This document shows, piece after piece, positions 53,992 to 62,228 of a stretch of 64,000 bases of DNA. Every line of letters begins with the position of its first letter. Position 1 is the stretch's first letter. Source of the DNA: Pseudomonas fluorescens (lineage in GTDB: Bacteria; Pseudomonadota; Gammaproteobacteria; Pseudomonadales; Pseudomonadaceae); the NCBI RefSeq assembly GCF_900215245.1, contig NZ_LT907842.1:496001-560000 (forward strand), in the 5' to 3' direction. The position numbers and the translations under genes were made by a program. The notes beneath the pieces were generated by a model. It was not told where the DNA came from, searched no databases, and saw only the letters and a list, made by a program, of their open reading frames with translations.

Positions 53992-54007
53992 GTTGCTTGC
54001 AAGCAAC
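53992..54007. promoter_or_regulatory. Perfect 16-base palindrome upstream of the HAD gene
   Basis: GTTGCTTGCAAGCAAC, centred between 53999 and 54000, 55 bases upstream of the HAD start and about 230 before the DUF2784 gene. It resembles a TetR-type operator. No regulator gene is adjacent. Confidence 0.45.
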
Positions 54008-54237
54008 CATCACCGCCACAAACCTGCGCCCACCGTCACGCCTGACTCGGCAAAGCCCGTGCCCGACTTGCTAAGCGGTGAGTCGGTAAAAACACTGCTC
54101 GACGGGCTGATCCGCAGCACGTGGCAGGCGAATGACTTGGTTGCCGTAATATGGCGAAAAACGGCCTGTGTTTATCGACGACCTGCCAGAACACTTCGGC
54201 GCCTGACACCGGCCCACTTTAATAAGCGAACCCGATC

Positions 54238-54621
54238 ATGCTCTACCGCGTAGCCGCCGACAGCCTGGTGCTGTTCCACCTGTGTTTCATCTTGTTCGTG
54301 CTGTTCGGCGGGTTGCTCGCCCTCAAGTGGCGGCCCGTCATGTGGCTGCACCTGCCAGCCGCTGCCTGGGGAGTGGCGGTGGAAGTGTTCCACCTGCCCT
54401 GCCCGCTGACCCGTTGGGAAAACCTGTTGCGCCATCTCGCCGGGCAGGACGGTTATGGCGGCGGGTTTGTCGAGCATTACATCCTCACGCTGATCTACCC
54501 GGCCGGGCTGACCCCGAACATTCAATGGGTGCTCGCAGCCGTGGTGCTGCTGATCAACATTGCGGTGTATGTGCGCTTGATCAGGCAGAAACAGGCAAAC
54601 AACCCAGTTCGGCCAATGTAG
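54238..54621 (+). CDS. DUF2784 inner-membrane protein
   Basis: 127 residues with three or four helices (LVLFHLCFILFVLFGGLLAL near 10, TLIYPAGL near 85, WVLAAVVLLINIAVYV near 98). The conserved CPLTRWENLLR near residue 55 is the DUF2784 signature. Function unknown. Its last 41 bases overlap the end of the convergent oxidoreductase gene. Confidence 0.85.
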   Translation: MLYRVAADSLVLFHLCFILFVLFGGLLALKWRPVMWLHLPAAAWGVAVEVFHLPCPLTRWENLLRHLAGQDGYGGGFVEHYILTLIYPAGLTPNIQWVLAAVVLLINIAVYVRLIRQKQANNPVRPM

Positions 54622-55549
54622 CCTCCACCGCCTGCTCCAGCGGCGTGTGCGGCTCGCGGCCCAAGGCGCCCAGCAAGCGCTGGTTATCCAGGCACAACGG
54701 GGTTTGCCACAGGTAGCGCATTTCCTGCATTTCACGGATTGTGACGACAAAGGGCGCTACCAATTTCATCAACCACCAAGGGAAACGACCTACGCGCGGC
54801 TGATGACCCGTCCGGCGCAGCACCACGCGCTGGATTGCCTCGGCCATCTGCGTGCCGTCGGCGTCCATATGCCCGGCCATATGAAAGCGCGCGAACGCAT
54901 CGAGGCTCGCCCGGCGCTCAATCAACTCGAGCATGGTGCGCGCCACATCCGGCAGGTACGCCCATTGATGCGCCACCCCGGGAGTGCCTGGGTAGCTGAC
55001 CGCGCGCACCGGTTTGCCGGGTTTGACCAGGCCTTGAGCAAACCAGTTGTTGGCGACCCGCGCGCCGAAAAAATCCCCGGCACGCACGATCAACACCCGA
55101 GCGCCCTGGCGGGAAGCGTCCTGTAGACGCTGCTCCAGTTGCACACGAATCGCGCCTTTGCGTGTCTGCGGGTGCTGAGGCGAGTCTTCGTGCAATACGG
55201 GAAACGCATCCGGCCCGAAGTTGTAGACCGTGCCAGGCAACACGATGGTTGCGCCCTCGGCAATCGCCGCCGCGATGCTGTTATCGATCATCGGCACCAC
55301 CTGCTCGGCCCAGTTGCGATAGCCCGGCGGGTTGACCGCATGGACGATCACCGCACAGCCACGCGCTGCGGCGAGCACCGCCTGGCGATTGAGCGCATCG
55401 CCCTGCAGCCAGGAGAAGGCAGCATGCTCACGACGCGCCTTGTCCACATTCCGAGTCAACGCACACACCTCCCAGCCTGCCGCACTCATCTGCCGCGCCA
55501 CTTCGCCGCCGATCCCGCCCGTCGCTCCCAGTACCAGAACTTTGCTCAT
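54581..55549 (-). CDS. NAD(P)-binding epimerase/NmrA-like oxidoreductase
   Basis: 322 residues from ATG 55549 (MSKVLVLGATGGIGGEVARQ), with an atypical-SDR Rossmann motif GATGGIGG at residues 8-15. The last third (NQRLLGALGREPHTPLEQAVEATLAEL) resembles sugar-epimerase-like oxidoreductases. Divergent from the LysR gene at 55643, which probably controls it. No catalytic YxxxK pattern is obvious. It overlaps the DUF2784 gene end to end. Confidence 0.85.
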   Translation of the reverse strand: MSKVLVLGATGGIGGEVARQMSAAGWEVCALTRNVDKARREHAAFSWLQGDALNRQAVLAAARGCAVIVHAVNPPGYRNWAEQVVPMIDNSIAAAIAEGATIVLPGTVYNFGPDAFPVLHEDSPQHPQTRKGAIRVQLEQRLQDASRQGARVLIVRAGDFFGARVANNWFAQGLVKPGKPVRAVSYPGTPGVAHQWAYLPDVARTMLELIERRASLDAFARFHMAGHMDADGTQMAEAIQRVVLRRTGHQPRVGRFPWWLMKLVAPFVVTIREMQEMRYLWQTPLCLDNQRLLGALGREPHTPLEQAVEATLAELGCLPVSA

Positions 55550-55642
55550 GACCCTCTCCCACGTTGGTTGGTGAGGCCATTGTGTGGCGGGCTCGGCTAT
55601 CGATAAATTGCCGAAGAGCATCGAGCCGCTATACATTTATGC

Positions 55643-56527
55643 ATGCCTGCAAATATTGGTTGGGAGCTTTACCGGTCGTTCCTCGGTGTACTGAAGGAAG
55701 GATCGTTGTCGGGGGCCGCGCGGTTGCTTGGCATCACACAGCCGACGGTCGGCCGGCACATCGCTGCGCTGGAATCGGCGCTGGGCGTGGTGCTGTTTAC
55801 TCGCTCGCCCAGCGGGCTGTTGCCGACGGCAGTGGCCCACACGTTGCGCGCCCACGCCGAAACCATGGAGCGCACGGCCGCCGCCCTCGAACGCACCGCG
55901 TCGGCTCAAGGCGATGAAGTGCGTGGCGTGGTGCGGATCTCGGCCAGTGAAGTGGTCGGTGTGGAAGTGCTGCCGCCGATCATCACCCAGTTACGTCGCC
56001 AGCACCCGCACCTGCGGGTTGAACTGATCCTGAGCAACCGCCTGATCGACCTGCTGCAGCTGGAGGCCGACATCGCCGTGCGCATGGTCCGACCGAGCCA
56101 GGCGCAATTGCTGGCAAGGCGCGTCGGCCTGATCGAAGTCGGCCTGTATGCCCGCGATGATTATCTGCAACAGCACGGCATCCCGCTGCTGATGCACGAC
56201 CTCGTCGGCCACTCGGTGATTGGCTTTGATCAGGAAAGCGCGTTTATCCGCAGCTTGCCCATCAAAGGCTTTGATCGCAGTGTCTTCGCCATCAGCAGCG
56301 ACAGCGACCTGGCACAACTGGCGCTGATCCGTGCCGGTGCCGGAATCGGCGGTTGCCAGGTGCAACTGGCCAAGCAAACCCCGAGCCTGCAGCGGGTACT
56401 GCCCGACGCGTTTGCGTTCAAGATGGACACCTGGGTCACCATGCACGAAGACCTGCGCAACAGCCCGCGCTGCCGGGTGACCTTTGATGCGCTGGTGCAG
56501 GGTTTACAGCGTTACGTACAGGATTGA
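55643..56527 (+). CDS. LysR-family transcriptional regulator
   Basis: 294 residues. The HTH reads GSLSGAARLLGITQPTVGRHIAALESALGVVLFTRSPSGL near residues 20-60, followed by the effector domain. It lies 93 bases from the divergent oxidoreductase gene. The first ATG at 55643 fits the domain start. Confidence 0.92.
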   Translation: MPANIGWELYRSFLGVLKEGSLSGAARLLGITQPTVGRHIAALESALGVVLFTRSPSGLLPTAVAHTLRAHAETMERTAAALERTASAQGDEVRGVVRISASEVVGVEVLPPIITQLRRQHPHLRVELILSNRLIDLLQLEADIAVRMVRPSQAQLLARRVGLIEVGLYARDDYLQQHGIPLLMHDLVGHSVIGFDQESAFIRSLPIKGFDRSVFAISSDSDLAQLALIRAGAGIGGCQVQLAKQTPSLQRVLPDAFAFKMDTWVTMHEDLRNSPRCRVTFDALVQGLQRYVQD

Positions 56528-56581
56528 GACAGCTGAATTGGTAAAGAATCAGACTCCCTCATTCCGTTCGTAGACGCCCCC

Positions 56582-57160
56582 ATGTCCGAAGCCTTCGAAG
56601 TCCCCAGCCCCCACGAAAAGCACATCGAACACACCACCGAACATGCCCATGGCCGCGGAGACAATTTCGCCAGCCGCATCGCCGTGATGACCGCCCTGAT
56701 GGCCACCCTCGGTGCCATGCTCAGTTACCAGGCCGGCTCGACCGAAAGCGAAGCGGCGATGGACAAAAACAACGCCGCCATCATCAAGACCGAAGCCGCC
56801 AACCAGTGGAACTACTACCAGGCCAAATCCAGCCGACAAAACCTGGCGGAACTGGCCACCCATATCCCCGGTGTGGATGCTGCGCATTACAAGGACGAAA
56901 TCGAACGCTACAGAGGCCAGAAGGAAGAAGTGCGCAAGCAGGCCGAGAAGCTTGAGGCGACGTCACGGGACTGGGATCAGAAGTCCGAAGAGGCGCTGCA
57001 CCAGCATCACCGATGGGCCCAGGCGATGACGGCGATTCAGATCGCGATTTCGCTGGCGGCGATTACGTTGCTGACGCGCAAGGAATGGTTGAAGCGGATG
57101 TCATACACCGCCGGCGGCGTGGCCGTGATATTGGGCAGCCTGGCGTGGCTGCATCTCTGA
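56582..57160 (+). CDS. DUF4337 membrane protein
   Basis: 192 residues. A His/Glu-rich N-terminus (residues 1-25) leads to one helix near 30-50 (RIAVMTALMATLGAMLSYQA), a long charged coiled-coil region (60-145) and two C-terminal helices (AMTAIQIAISLAAITLL and YTAGGVAVILGSLAWL). This layout matches DUF4337. Function unknown. It is transcribed alone, with a REPIN after the stop. Confidence 0.85.
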   Translation: MSEAFEVPSPHEKHIEHTTEHAHGRGDNFASRIAVMTALMATLGAMLSYQAGSTESEAAMDKNNAAIIKTEAANQWNYYQAKSSRQNLAELATHIPGVDAAHYKDEIERYRGQKEEVRKQAEKLEATSRDWDQKSEEALHQHHRWAQAMTAIQIAISLAAITLLTRKEWLKRMSYTAGGVAVILGSLAWLHL

Positions 57161-57181
57161 CTGACCGAACGCGGTCAAAAA

Positions 57182-57269
57182 GTGGGCGCTGGCTGGCCTG
57201 CGATGGCGGTGGGTCAGGCCGCATCAATGTTTGCTGAACCCGCGCTATCGCAGGCAAGCCAGCGCCCAC
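57182..57269. repeat. REPIN of a third type (GGGCGCTGGCTGGCCTGCGA)
   Basis: GTGGGCGCTGGCTGGCCTGC and GCAGGCAAGCCAGCGCCCAC form inverted arms with a few mismatches, followed inward by GATGGCG/CGCTATC. The element spans 88 bases between the DUF4337 and M24 genes. Confidence 0.88.
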
Positions 57270-57366
57270 AGGTGCTCTTCGGGGTTATCAGAGTTGGGCT
57301 CTGCATCGTATCGCTATATAGTAAAACGCATAGCGACCAGTACAGCTTGAACGCGAGGGAAAACCG

Positions 57367-58026
57367 GTGACTGCACAACCCAAAGAAGCTGTGGGCGCCG
57401 CCTACAGTATCGACTCCATGCGTTATGCCCAGGCCATGACGTGGCAAGCCATCGACCACCTTGCCCAACGTATTCGCCCCGGCATGCTCGAATCCGAAGC
57501 GCGCGAGCTGGGCAAGCAGGTGCTCACCGAACTCGACATGCAACGCATCTGGCACCCGCTGCTGGTGCGATTCGGTGCCAACACCCTCAAGACGTTCAAG
57601 CAACGCTCGGACGGCGACCCGGTATTGGCTGAAAACGATATCTTCTTCATCGACATGGGCGCAGTCTGGCAAGGCCACGAAGGTGACGCCGGTGCGACCT
57701 TCGCCACCGGCAACGACCCACAGATGATCGCCTGCGCCAGCGCCGCCAAAGCGCTGTTCGACCGCGTACAGTCACGCTGGAAAAGCGACCAGGTCGCAGG
57801 CCTTGAGCTTTACCGCTACGCCGAGGAGCAGGCCCAGGCCATGGGTTGGCAACTGAACCTCGACATCAAGGGGCACCGCGTCAGCGACTTCCCCCACGCG
57901 ATCCACCGTGGCGGCGACCTGGGCGATTTCGAACACTGCCCGAATGCCGGGCTGTGGATCCTGGAAATCCAGATCGCCCACCCGAACAAGCCGTACGGCG
58001 CCTTCTACGAAGATTTACTCGCCTGA
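57367..58026 (+). CDS. M24-family metallopeptidase-like protein (Xaa-Pro type)
   Basis: 219 residues, starting at GTG 57367 with GAGGGAA seven bases upstream. The creatinase/methionine-aminopeptidase fold is recognised from FFIDMGAVWQGHEGDAGATF near residue 97, where two Asp act as metal ligands, a His-containing stretch HRVSDFPHAIHRGGD near 170, and Glu residues in LEIQIAHP and FYEDLL at the C-terminus. It is shorter than typical Xaa-Pro peptidases (no N-terminal domain). Activity is uncertain. Confidence 0.83.
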   Translation: MTAQPKEAVGAAYSIDSMRYAQAMTWQAIDHLAQRIRPGMLESEARELGKQVLTELDMQRIWHPLLVRFGANTLKTFKQRSDGDPVLAENDIFFIDMGAVWQGHEGDAGATFATGNDPQMIACASAAKALFDRVQSRWKSDQVAGLELYRYAEEQAQAMGWQLNLDIKGHRVSDFPHAIHRGGDLGDFEHCPNAGLWILEIQIAHPNKPYGAFYEDLLA

Positions 58027-58043
58027 CCCACCAAGGAATCAAA

Positions 58044-58397
58044 ATGGAACACTCCACCCAATTTCCCGTGCTGTTGTTTTCCTACGGCACCTTGCAAGAC
58101 AAGGCCGTGCAACTGGCCAACTTTGGCCGGGAATTAGTCGGCCAGCAGGACGCGATGCTGGGCTATTCACAAAGTTGGGTAGAAATCACCGACCCCGAAG
58201 TGCTGGCCACCAGCGGCAAGACCCACCACCCGATTCTCGCACCGACGACAGAGAAGGCTGCCAGCGTTGAAGGCATGGTCTTTCAGATCAACGAGCAGGA
58301 ACTGGCCGCGGCGGATGCGTATGAAGTGTCCGACTATAAACGGGTCTCGGTCGCGCTGGCTTCCGGGCTGACGGCTTGGGTGTACGTACAGGCGTGA
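58044..58397 (+). CDS. Gamma-glutamylcyclotransferase (AIG2/GGCT)-like protein
   Basis: 117 residues from ATG 58044 with AAGGAA upstream. The N-terminal LLFSYGTLQDKAVQ motif and the VEGMVFQINEQEL segment near 75 are typical of the AIG2/GGCT fold. The family catalyses cyclisation of gamma-glutamyl groups. It lies 17 bases after the M24 gene and is probably cotranscribed. Confidence 0.88.
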   Translation: MEHSTQFPVLLFSYGTLQDKAVQLANFGRELVGQQDAMLGYSQSWVEITDPEVLATSGKTHHPILAPTTEKAASVEGMVFQINEQELAAADAYEVSDYKRVSVALASGLTAWVYVQA

Positions 58398-58499
58398 CGA
58401 TCAAAATGTCGACTGATTGATGTCAATCCGCCCTGGCCACGTTTAAAGTGTCGCCCCCTCGTGAATTGAATCGCGAGGGTTAGTCCATGGAGTTACACA

Positions 58500-58835
58500 G
58501 TGAAGTACGTCAGTAAAGTGGTTGCAGCAGCAGTTCTCGGTTTCGCACTGGCAGGCTGCACCGGCACCGCCATCAAATCCCCGCAGTACGACAGCAGCCA
58601 GTACACCGTGCTGGGCCACAGCGAAGCCAGCGCCACCGGCATCATGTTGTTCGGGGTTATCCCGATCGGCCAGAACAGCCGTTTTGTGCGCGCTCAGGAT
58701 GCAGCCATCAAAGCCAAAGGCGGCGACGCGCTGATCAACACCCAAGTGCAGGAAAAGTGGTTCTGGGCATGGGTATTGAGCGGTTACACCACCAAGATCT
58801 CGGGTGATGTGATCAAGCTGAAAACCGCGCAATAA
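58500..58835 (+). CDS. Small lipoprotein
   Basis: 111 residues, starting at GTG 58500 with GGAG nine bases upstream. Signal peptide II: VVAAAVLGFALAGC, lipobox LAGC with Cys19. The mature part (IMLFGVIPIGQNSRFVRAQDAAIKAKGGDALINTQVQEKWFW) resembles TRL-like and other short lipoproteins of Gram-negatives. No specific role recognised. Confidence 0.82.
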   Translation: MKYVSKVVAAAVLGFALAGCTGTAIKSPQYDSSQYTVLGHSEASATGIMLFGVIPIGQNSRFVRAQDAAIKAKGGDALINTQVQEKWFWAWVLSGYTTKISGDVIKLKTAQ

Positions 58836-58912
58836 ATGTAAAAGTGTCAAAATCGCCAGGGCATTAGCGCCTGCGCGAGACGTATCATGGGCCTGACCTT
58901 CGAGGATGGCCC

Positions 58913-59953
58913 ATGAACCTCAGTATCCTGTACGCACTGGCCGCTGCCGCCCTCTTCGGCGCCAGCACGCCGCTCGCCAAAAGCCTCGGCCTGGGCCTCT
59001 CGCCCGTGCTGCTCGCCGGCCTGCTCTACCTCGGCAGCGGCGTCGGCCTGGCCGGCGTGCGCCTGATCCGTGATCGCGGCTGGAAACCCAGCGGGCTGAC
59101 CCGTTCCGAATGGCCGTGGCTGATCGGCGCCATCGCGTTCGGCGGCATCCTCGGGCCGGTCGCATTGATGTTCGGCCTGACGCGCACGGCCGGCGCGACC
59201 GCCTCCCTGATGCTCAACCTTGAATCGGTGCTGACCGCCGTTATCGCCTGGCTGGTATTCCGAGAAAATGCCGACCGGCGCATCGTCCTGGGAATGCTCG
59301 CCATTGTGCTCGGCGGCGTGGTGCTGTCAGGCGCCGGCGGTGGCGGCACAAGCCACGATTGGACCGGGCCGTTGGCCGTAGCGGTTGCCTGTTTGTGCTG
59401 GGGGATTGATAACAACCTGACGCGCAAGGTGTCTGCGTCTGACGCGGTGTTTATTGCGGGCGCCAAGGGTTTAATTGCCGGGGTGGTGAATTGCAGTTTG
59501 GCGCTGTATCTCGGCGCGCAGGTTCCGGGCGTGGCGCAGCTGGCGCCGATCTTGCTGGTCGGGTTTCTGGGGTATGGCATCAGCCTGGTCATGTTCGTGC
59601 TGGCATTGCGCGGCCTGGGCAGTGCACGCACCGGCGCCTACTTTTCGACCGCGCCATTCCTCGGTGCCGCGGTGGCCTTGCTGGTGATGGGCGAGTCGGT
59701 GAGCGTGGCGTTCTGGGTTGCGTCGGCGCTGATGGCCGTGGGTGTGTGGCTGCACCTGACGGAGCGGCATGCGCATGAGCATCTGCACGAGGCGACGGAA
59801 CACGGGCACCGGCACGTGCATGATGAGCATCATCAACATGAGCATGGGTTTGAGTGGGACCCGGCGGAGCCGCATAGTCATGTGCATGTACACAGTGTGA
59901 TGCGGCATAGCCATGCGCATTTTCCGGATGTGCATCATCGGCATCGGCATTGA
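58913..59953 (+). CDS. DMT/EamA transporter with histidine-rich cytoplasmic tail
   Basis: 346 residues. Ten helices in residues 1-285 in EamA arrangement (ALAAAALFGASTPLAKSLGL near 8, VAVACLCWGIDNNLTRKVS near 160). The last 60 residues are dominated by histidine (HAHEHLHEATEHGHRH, then HDEHHQHEHG, then HSHVHVHS), with 22 or more His in all. Such tails bind divalent metals, so metal-linked transport or sensing is suspected. No metal regulator is adjacent. Confidence 0.85.
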   Translation: MNLSILYALAAAALFGASTPLAKSLGLGLSPVLLAGLLYLGSGVGLAGVRLIRDRGWKPSGLTRSEWPWLIGAIAFGGILGPVALMFGLTRTAGATASLMLNLESVLTAVIAWLVFRENADRRIVLGMLAIVLGGVVLSGAGGGGTSHDWTGPLAVAVACLCWGIDNNLTRKVSASDAVFIAGAKGLIAGVVNCSLALYLGAQVPGVAQLAPILLVGFLGYGISLVMFVLALRGLGSARTGAYFSTAPFLGAAVALLVMGESVSVAFWVASALMAVGVWLHLTERHAHEHLHEATEHGHRHVHDEHHQHEHGFEWDPAEPHSHVHVHSVMRHSHAHFPDVHHRHRH

Positions 59954-60014
59954 TGCACTGACGGCTGGGCGGCCGGACATTATGAGAAATGGCGAGGTAG
60001 CGTCGCCCTGCTTT

Positions 60015-60380
60015 TCAAGGCCAATCGTCAATAAAAAACCAGCTGATGGTGAGGCCGAAAAGGGAGAGACAGGTAACGAAAGTTGGTACGACCATCCAGT
60101 ACTTTAGGTGCCGAGGTATTTTTTCAACATCCTCAACAAGTACCATCCCTCTCCACTGAATGACTTTTGGGATAAGAATGACGGTAGCCATGGCGTATAC
60201 GCGTTGGGGCCTTCCTTCAAAGGGCGCATTACGAAAAGTGTGCCTGCATCCGACTATGTAGCTGCTGTATTGCATATAGCGCTCGGCGGCATCGAGTTTT
60301 TTGAACATGGCAGAAAACATGATCGGGAAGCTTAGTAGCAAGAGGGCGCACGAGCCCAACACAAAATATTCCAAGTACAT
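60015..60380 (-). CDS. Small membrane protein, probable immunity protein of the upstream toxin
   Basis: 121 residues from ATG 60380. Helices near residues 4-24 (FVLGSCALLLLSFPIMFSAM), 63-77 and 95-115 (VVPTFVTCLSLFGLTISWFF). Its ATG directly follows the stop codon of the preceding gene (TGAATG), indicating coupled translation. The base composition is lower in G+C than in the neighbours. As the preceding gene looks like a pore-forming antibacterial effector, a membrane-embedded immunity role is likely; this is inference from position and topology. Confidence 0.6.
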   Translation of the reverse strand: MYLEYFVLGSCALLLLSFPIMFSAMFKKLDAAERYMQYSSYIVGCRHTFRNAPFEGRPQRVYAMATVILIPKVIQWRGMVLVEDVEKIPRHLKYWMVVPTFVTCLSLFGLTISWFFIDDWP

Positions 60381-61355
60381 TCAACTCTCCACGGACTTAT
60401 AGAGAAATTTTCCTACAAATTCTCCAGCGTTGCTTCCGAACTTGCCTGAGGTGAGTCCGCCAGCAGCACCGCCGACGATGGCGCATGCCAAAGCTCCGGC
60501 GCCCATTGTAGGTATGCCAAAAACAATCGCGCAGGCACTGGTACCGACAAGAGCACCTAGTGTCCCGCCCACGGATGCGCCGCCAACGCCAATCACCAAC
60601 TTGCCGCCTTCAACATACTTCGCCTGCGTACACTCTTGCTCACGCCCAGTGGAACACGCCTCCGATATCTCCAGCGCCGTCGCCCCAACATCCAGCGCTA
60701 TACCAATGTAAGTCCCCTTCTTCAGCATCTGCGAAGCCTTGGCTAAACGCTTGACCCGCGCCTCATACCCGCGAATTTCTCCATGCTGCCAATAGCTTTT
60801 ACTGGATATCCCCAGCATCTTTTTAATCGAACCTTCGTTTCTCAACCCCGTACCAAAGCGCGCCATCCCCGAGATTTGGCTGTCCAACCTTGCAAACAGT
60901 GCTCTTCGTTTAGCCAGAAACTCCTCCCTCGCCCCCGTGGTTCCCTTTCTCAAATACTGCTTATGCAACGCCTCGATTTCCATAAGGGTCTTCTCGACTT
61001 GCGCCAAATGCTTGCTCCAAGCGCTGCTGGCACTGCCGATGCCAACGGAGGAATAGGTCAAGATGGCCTGCAACTGATCATAGTTTTTGACCAGGAACTG
61101 GTCGGTTGCGGAGTATGCCAACAAGGCGAGCTTTATATTCAACGCCGAGCGCATCAGCTGTGCCTCTTCGGCAGTGCAAGAGGCGGTGCGGCTATCCCCG
61201 ATGATCACTAATTGCCCAGGCAACACCAGCGTGTTGCGGATGTGCTGGTTGAGGGTGTCGAATTTGGTCTGGGTATGGGGATCAAGCGCCAGGCTCAGTT
61301 TAAGCAGCGGGTAAGGGTGCGGTCGTTCGTTGATAAATGCGTAGGGTCCCTGCAT
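60381..61355 (-). CDS. Putative pore-forming T6SS effector (Tse4-like, glycine-zipper)
   Basis: 324 residues, no signal peptide. N-terminal region FINERPHPYPLLKLSLALD, then VLPGQLVIIGDSRTASCTAEEAQLM, and a helical middle region (residues 95-210). The C-terminal 110 residues are rich in Gly and small residues: GKLVIGVGGASVGGTLGALV, then MGAGALACAIVGGAAGGLTS, giving GxxxG-type membrane segments. This matches the character of Tse4-type T6SS effectors, which form ion-selective pores, rather than enzymes. No catalytic motif is seen. T6SS structural genes are absent from the window. Assignment to Tse4 is from remembered features, so it is tentative. Confidence 0.55.
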   Translation of the reverse strand: MQGPYAFINERPHPYPLLKLSLALDPHTQTKFDTLNQHIRNTLVLPGQLVIIGDSRTASCTAEEAQLMRSALNIKLALLAYSATDQFLVKNYDQLQAILTYSSVGIGSASSAWSKHLAQVEKTLMEIEALHKQYLRKGTTGAREEFLAKRRALFARLDSQISGMARFGTGLRNEGSIKKMLGISSKSYWQHGEIRGYEARVKRLAKASQMLKKGTYIGIALDVGATALEISEACSTGREQECTQAKYVEGGKLVIGVGGASVGGTLGALVGTSACAIVFGIPTMGAGALACAIVGGAAGGLTSGKFGSNAGEFVGKFLYKSVES

Positions 61356-61866
61356 GCGTGCACCTCCAAGTGACTGAGGCGCAGGACTATAAGAAGGTGC
61401 TACACCGGAAGTAAGACGTGCAGAGGCGTGGTTTTAACGTTTCAGAAATGGACTACTTCAATCCAGGTGCATGCCTACGATTTAAGGTAACAACTGAGCA
61501 CCCAACCCCCTTATTTAATGGGATAGCGTTGAACTAGGAGTGGCTAATTAATTCGGGCAACGCCCTACAAAACGTTCAAAAGCGTCGGCCTCCCACTTCA
61601 AAACCGTCAAGCCTATCGTCAATGGGTCGCCCACATGGCGAACGGGTTTGGCGACTCGACTATCAAGACGGCAGCAGTCTCCCGGCAGATTTGCGGGATG
61701 CGCCTGCACGCAATAAGCTGCTCAACGGCAGCTGTGCGTGGGAGACCTTCGGGTCTGCCGGTCTTTGTCCGTTCTTATACCGGTTCGCCAACCTGCGTAG
61801 AGCTGCCAGCTTTTGTTTGGCGACAAATGAGTGGCTCATATTCCTCTAACTGAACGGACTTAACGC
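61356..61866 (+). promoter_or_regulatory. Long intergenic region with a structured leader before the small protein gene
   Basis: 511 bases with no gene I can support. AGACC-TTCG-GGTCT (61743-61756) is a UUCG-capped hairpin, followed by CCGGT (61758-61762) pairing with ACCGG (61779-61783), and then GAGCTGCCA near 61799 partly pairing with TGGCTC near 61835. The series ends 25 bases before the start at 61867, so a cis-acting RNA leader is a reasonable reading. Similar text before small Pseudomonas genes is familiar to me but I cannot name an RNA family. Two short frames of 72-75 codons overlap here and look spurious. Confidence 0.5.
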
Positions 61867-62136
61867 ATGAACCAATACATTGCCCTCACCAGCAACGACA
61901 GCGCCACCCCTGCCCTTTTTGTCGATACCAGCGTGCCGCTGGAAATACTCCTCGACGCTGCGGCCTATCGCCTTCGTGCCGTTACCCAAGTGCTTGAGAA
62001 CCTCGCACTGCGCAGCGAGCTAAGTAGCGATGCCGTTGTGCAAAGCGATTTCGCGCTGCTCTGCTCAATTCCGCTGCGCGACGGGTGCGATGTGCTGGAC
62101 GTCATAGGGCGGCGGATGGATACGCCGAGCTCGTGA
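61867..62136 (+). CDS. Small Pseudomonas protein, DUF3077/DUF6124-like
   Basis: 89 residues from ATG 61867 (ACGCATGAACCAAT). It lacks signal peptide and membrane helix. The pattern ALFVDTSVPLEILLDAAAYRLRAVTQVLENLALRSEL, then FALLCSIPLRDGCDVLDVI, is similar to the small proteins present in many copies in Pseudomonas genomes. Function unknown. Confidence 0.6.
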   Translation: MNQYIALTSNDSATPALFVDTSVPLEILLDAAAYRLRAVTQVLENLALRSELSSDAVVQSDFALLCSIPLRDGCDVLDVIGRRMDTPSS

Positions 62137-62228
62137 TACAAGAACGGGTGTGTAACGGCATGCGCACAACGCGGCGGAACACGGGCACCGGCATTGACGG
62201 CGGGTGCTCATGCTAAAGAGCTAGCCCA

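Noticed and set aside
61622..61853. Two overlapping 72-75-codon frames before the small protein gene
   Set aside because: Both lie across predicted leader hairpins, lack ribosome sites and read like translated structured RNA.
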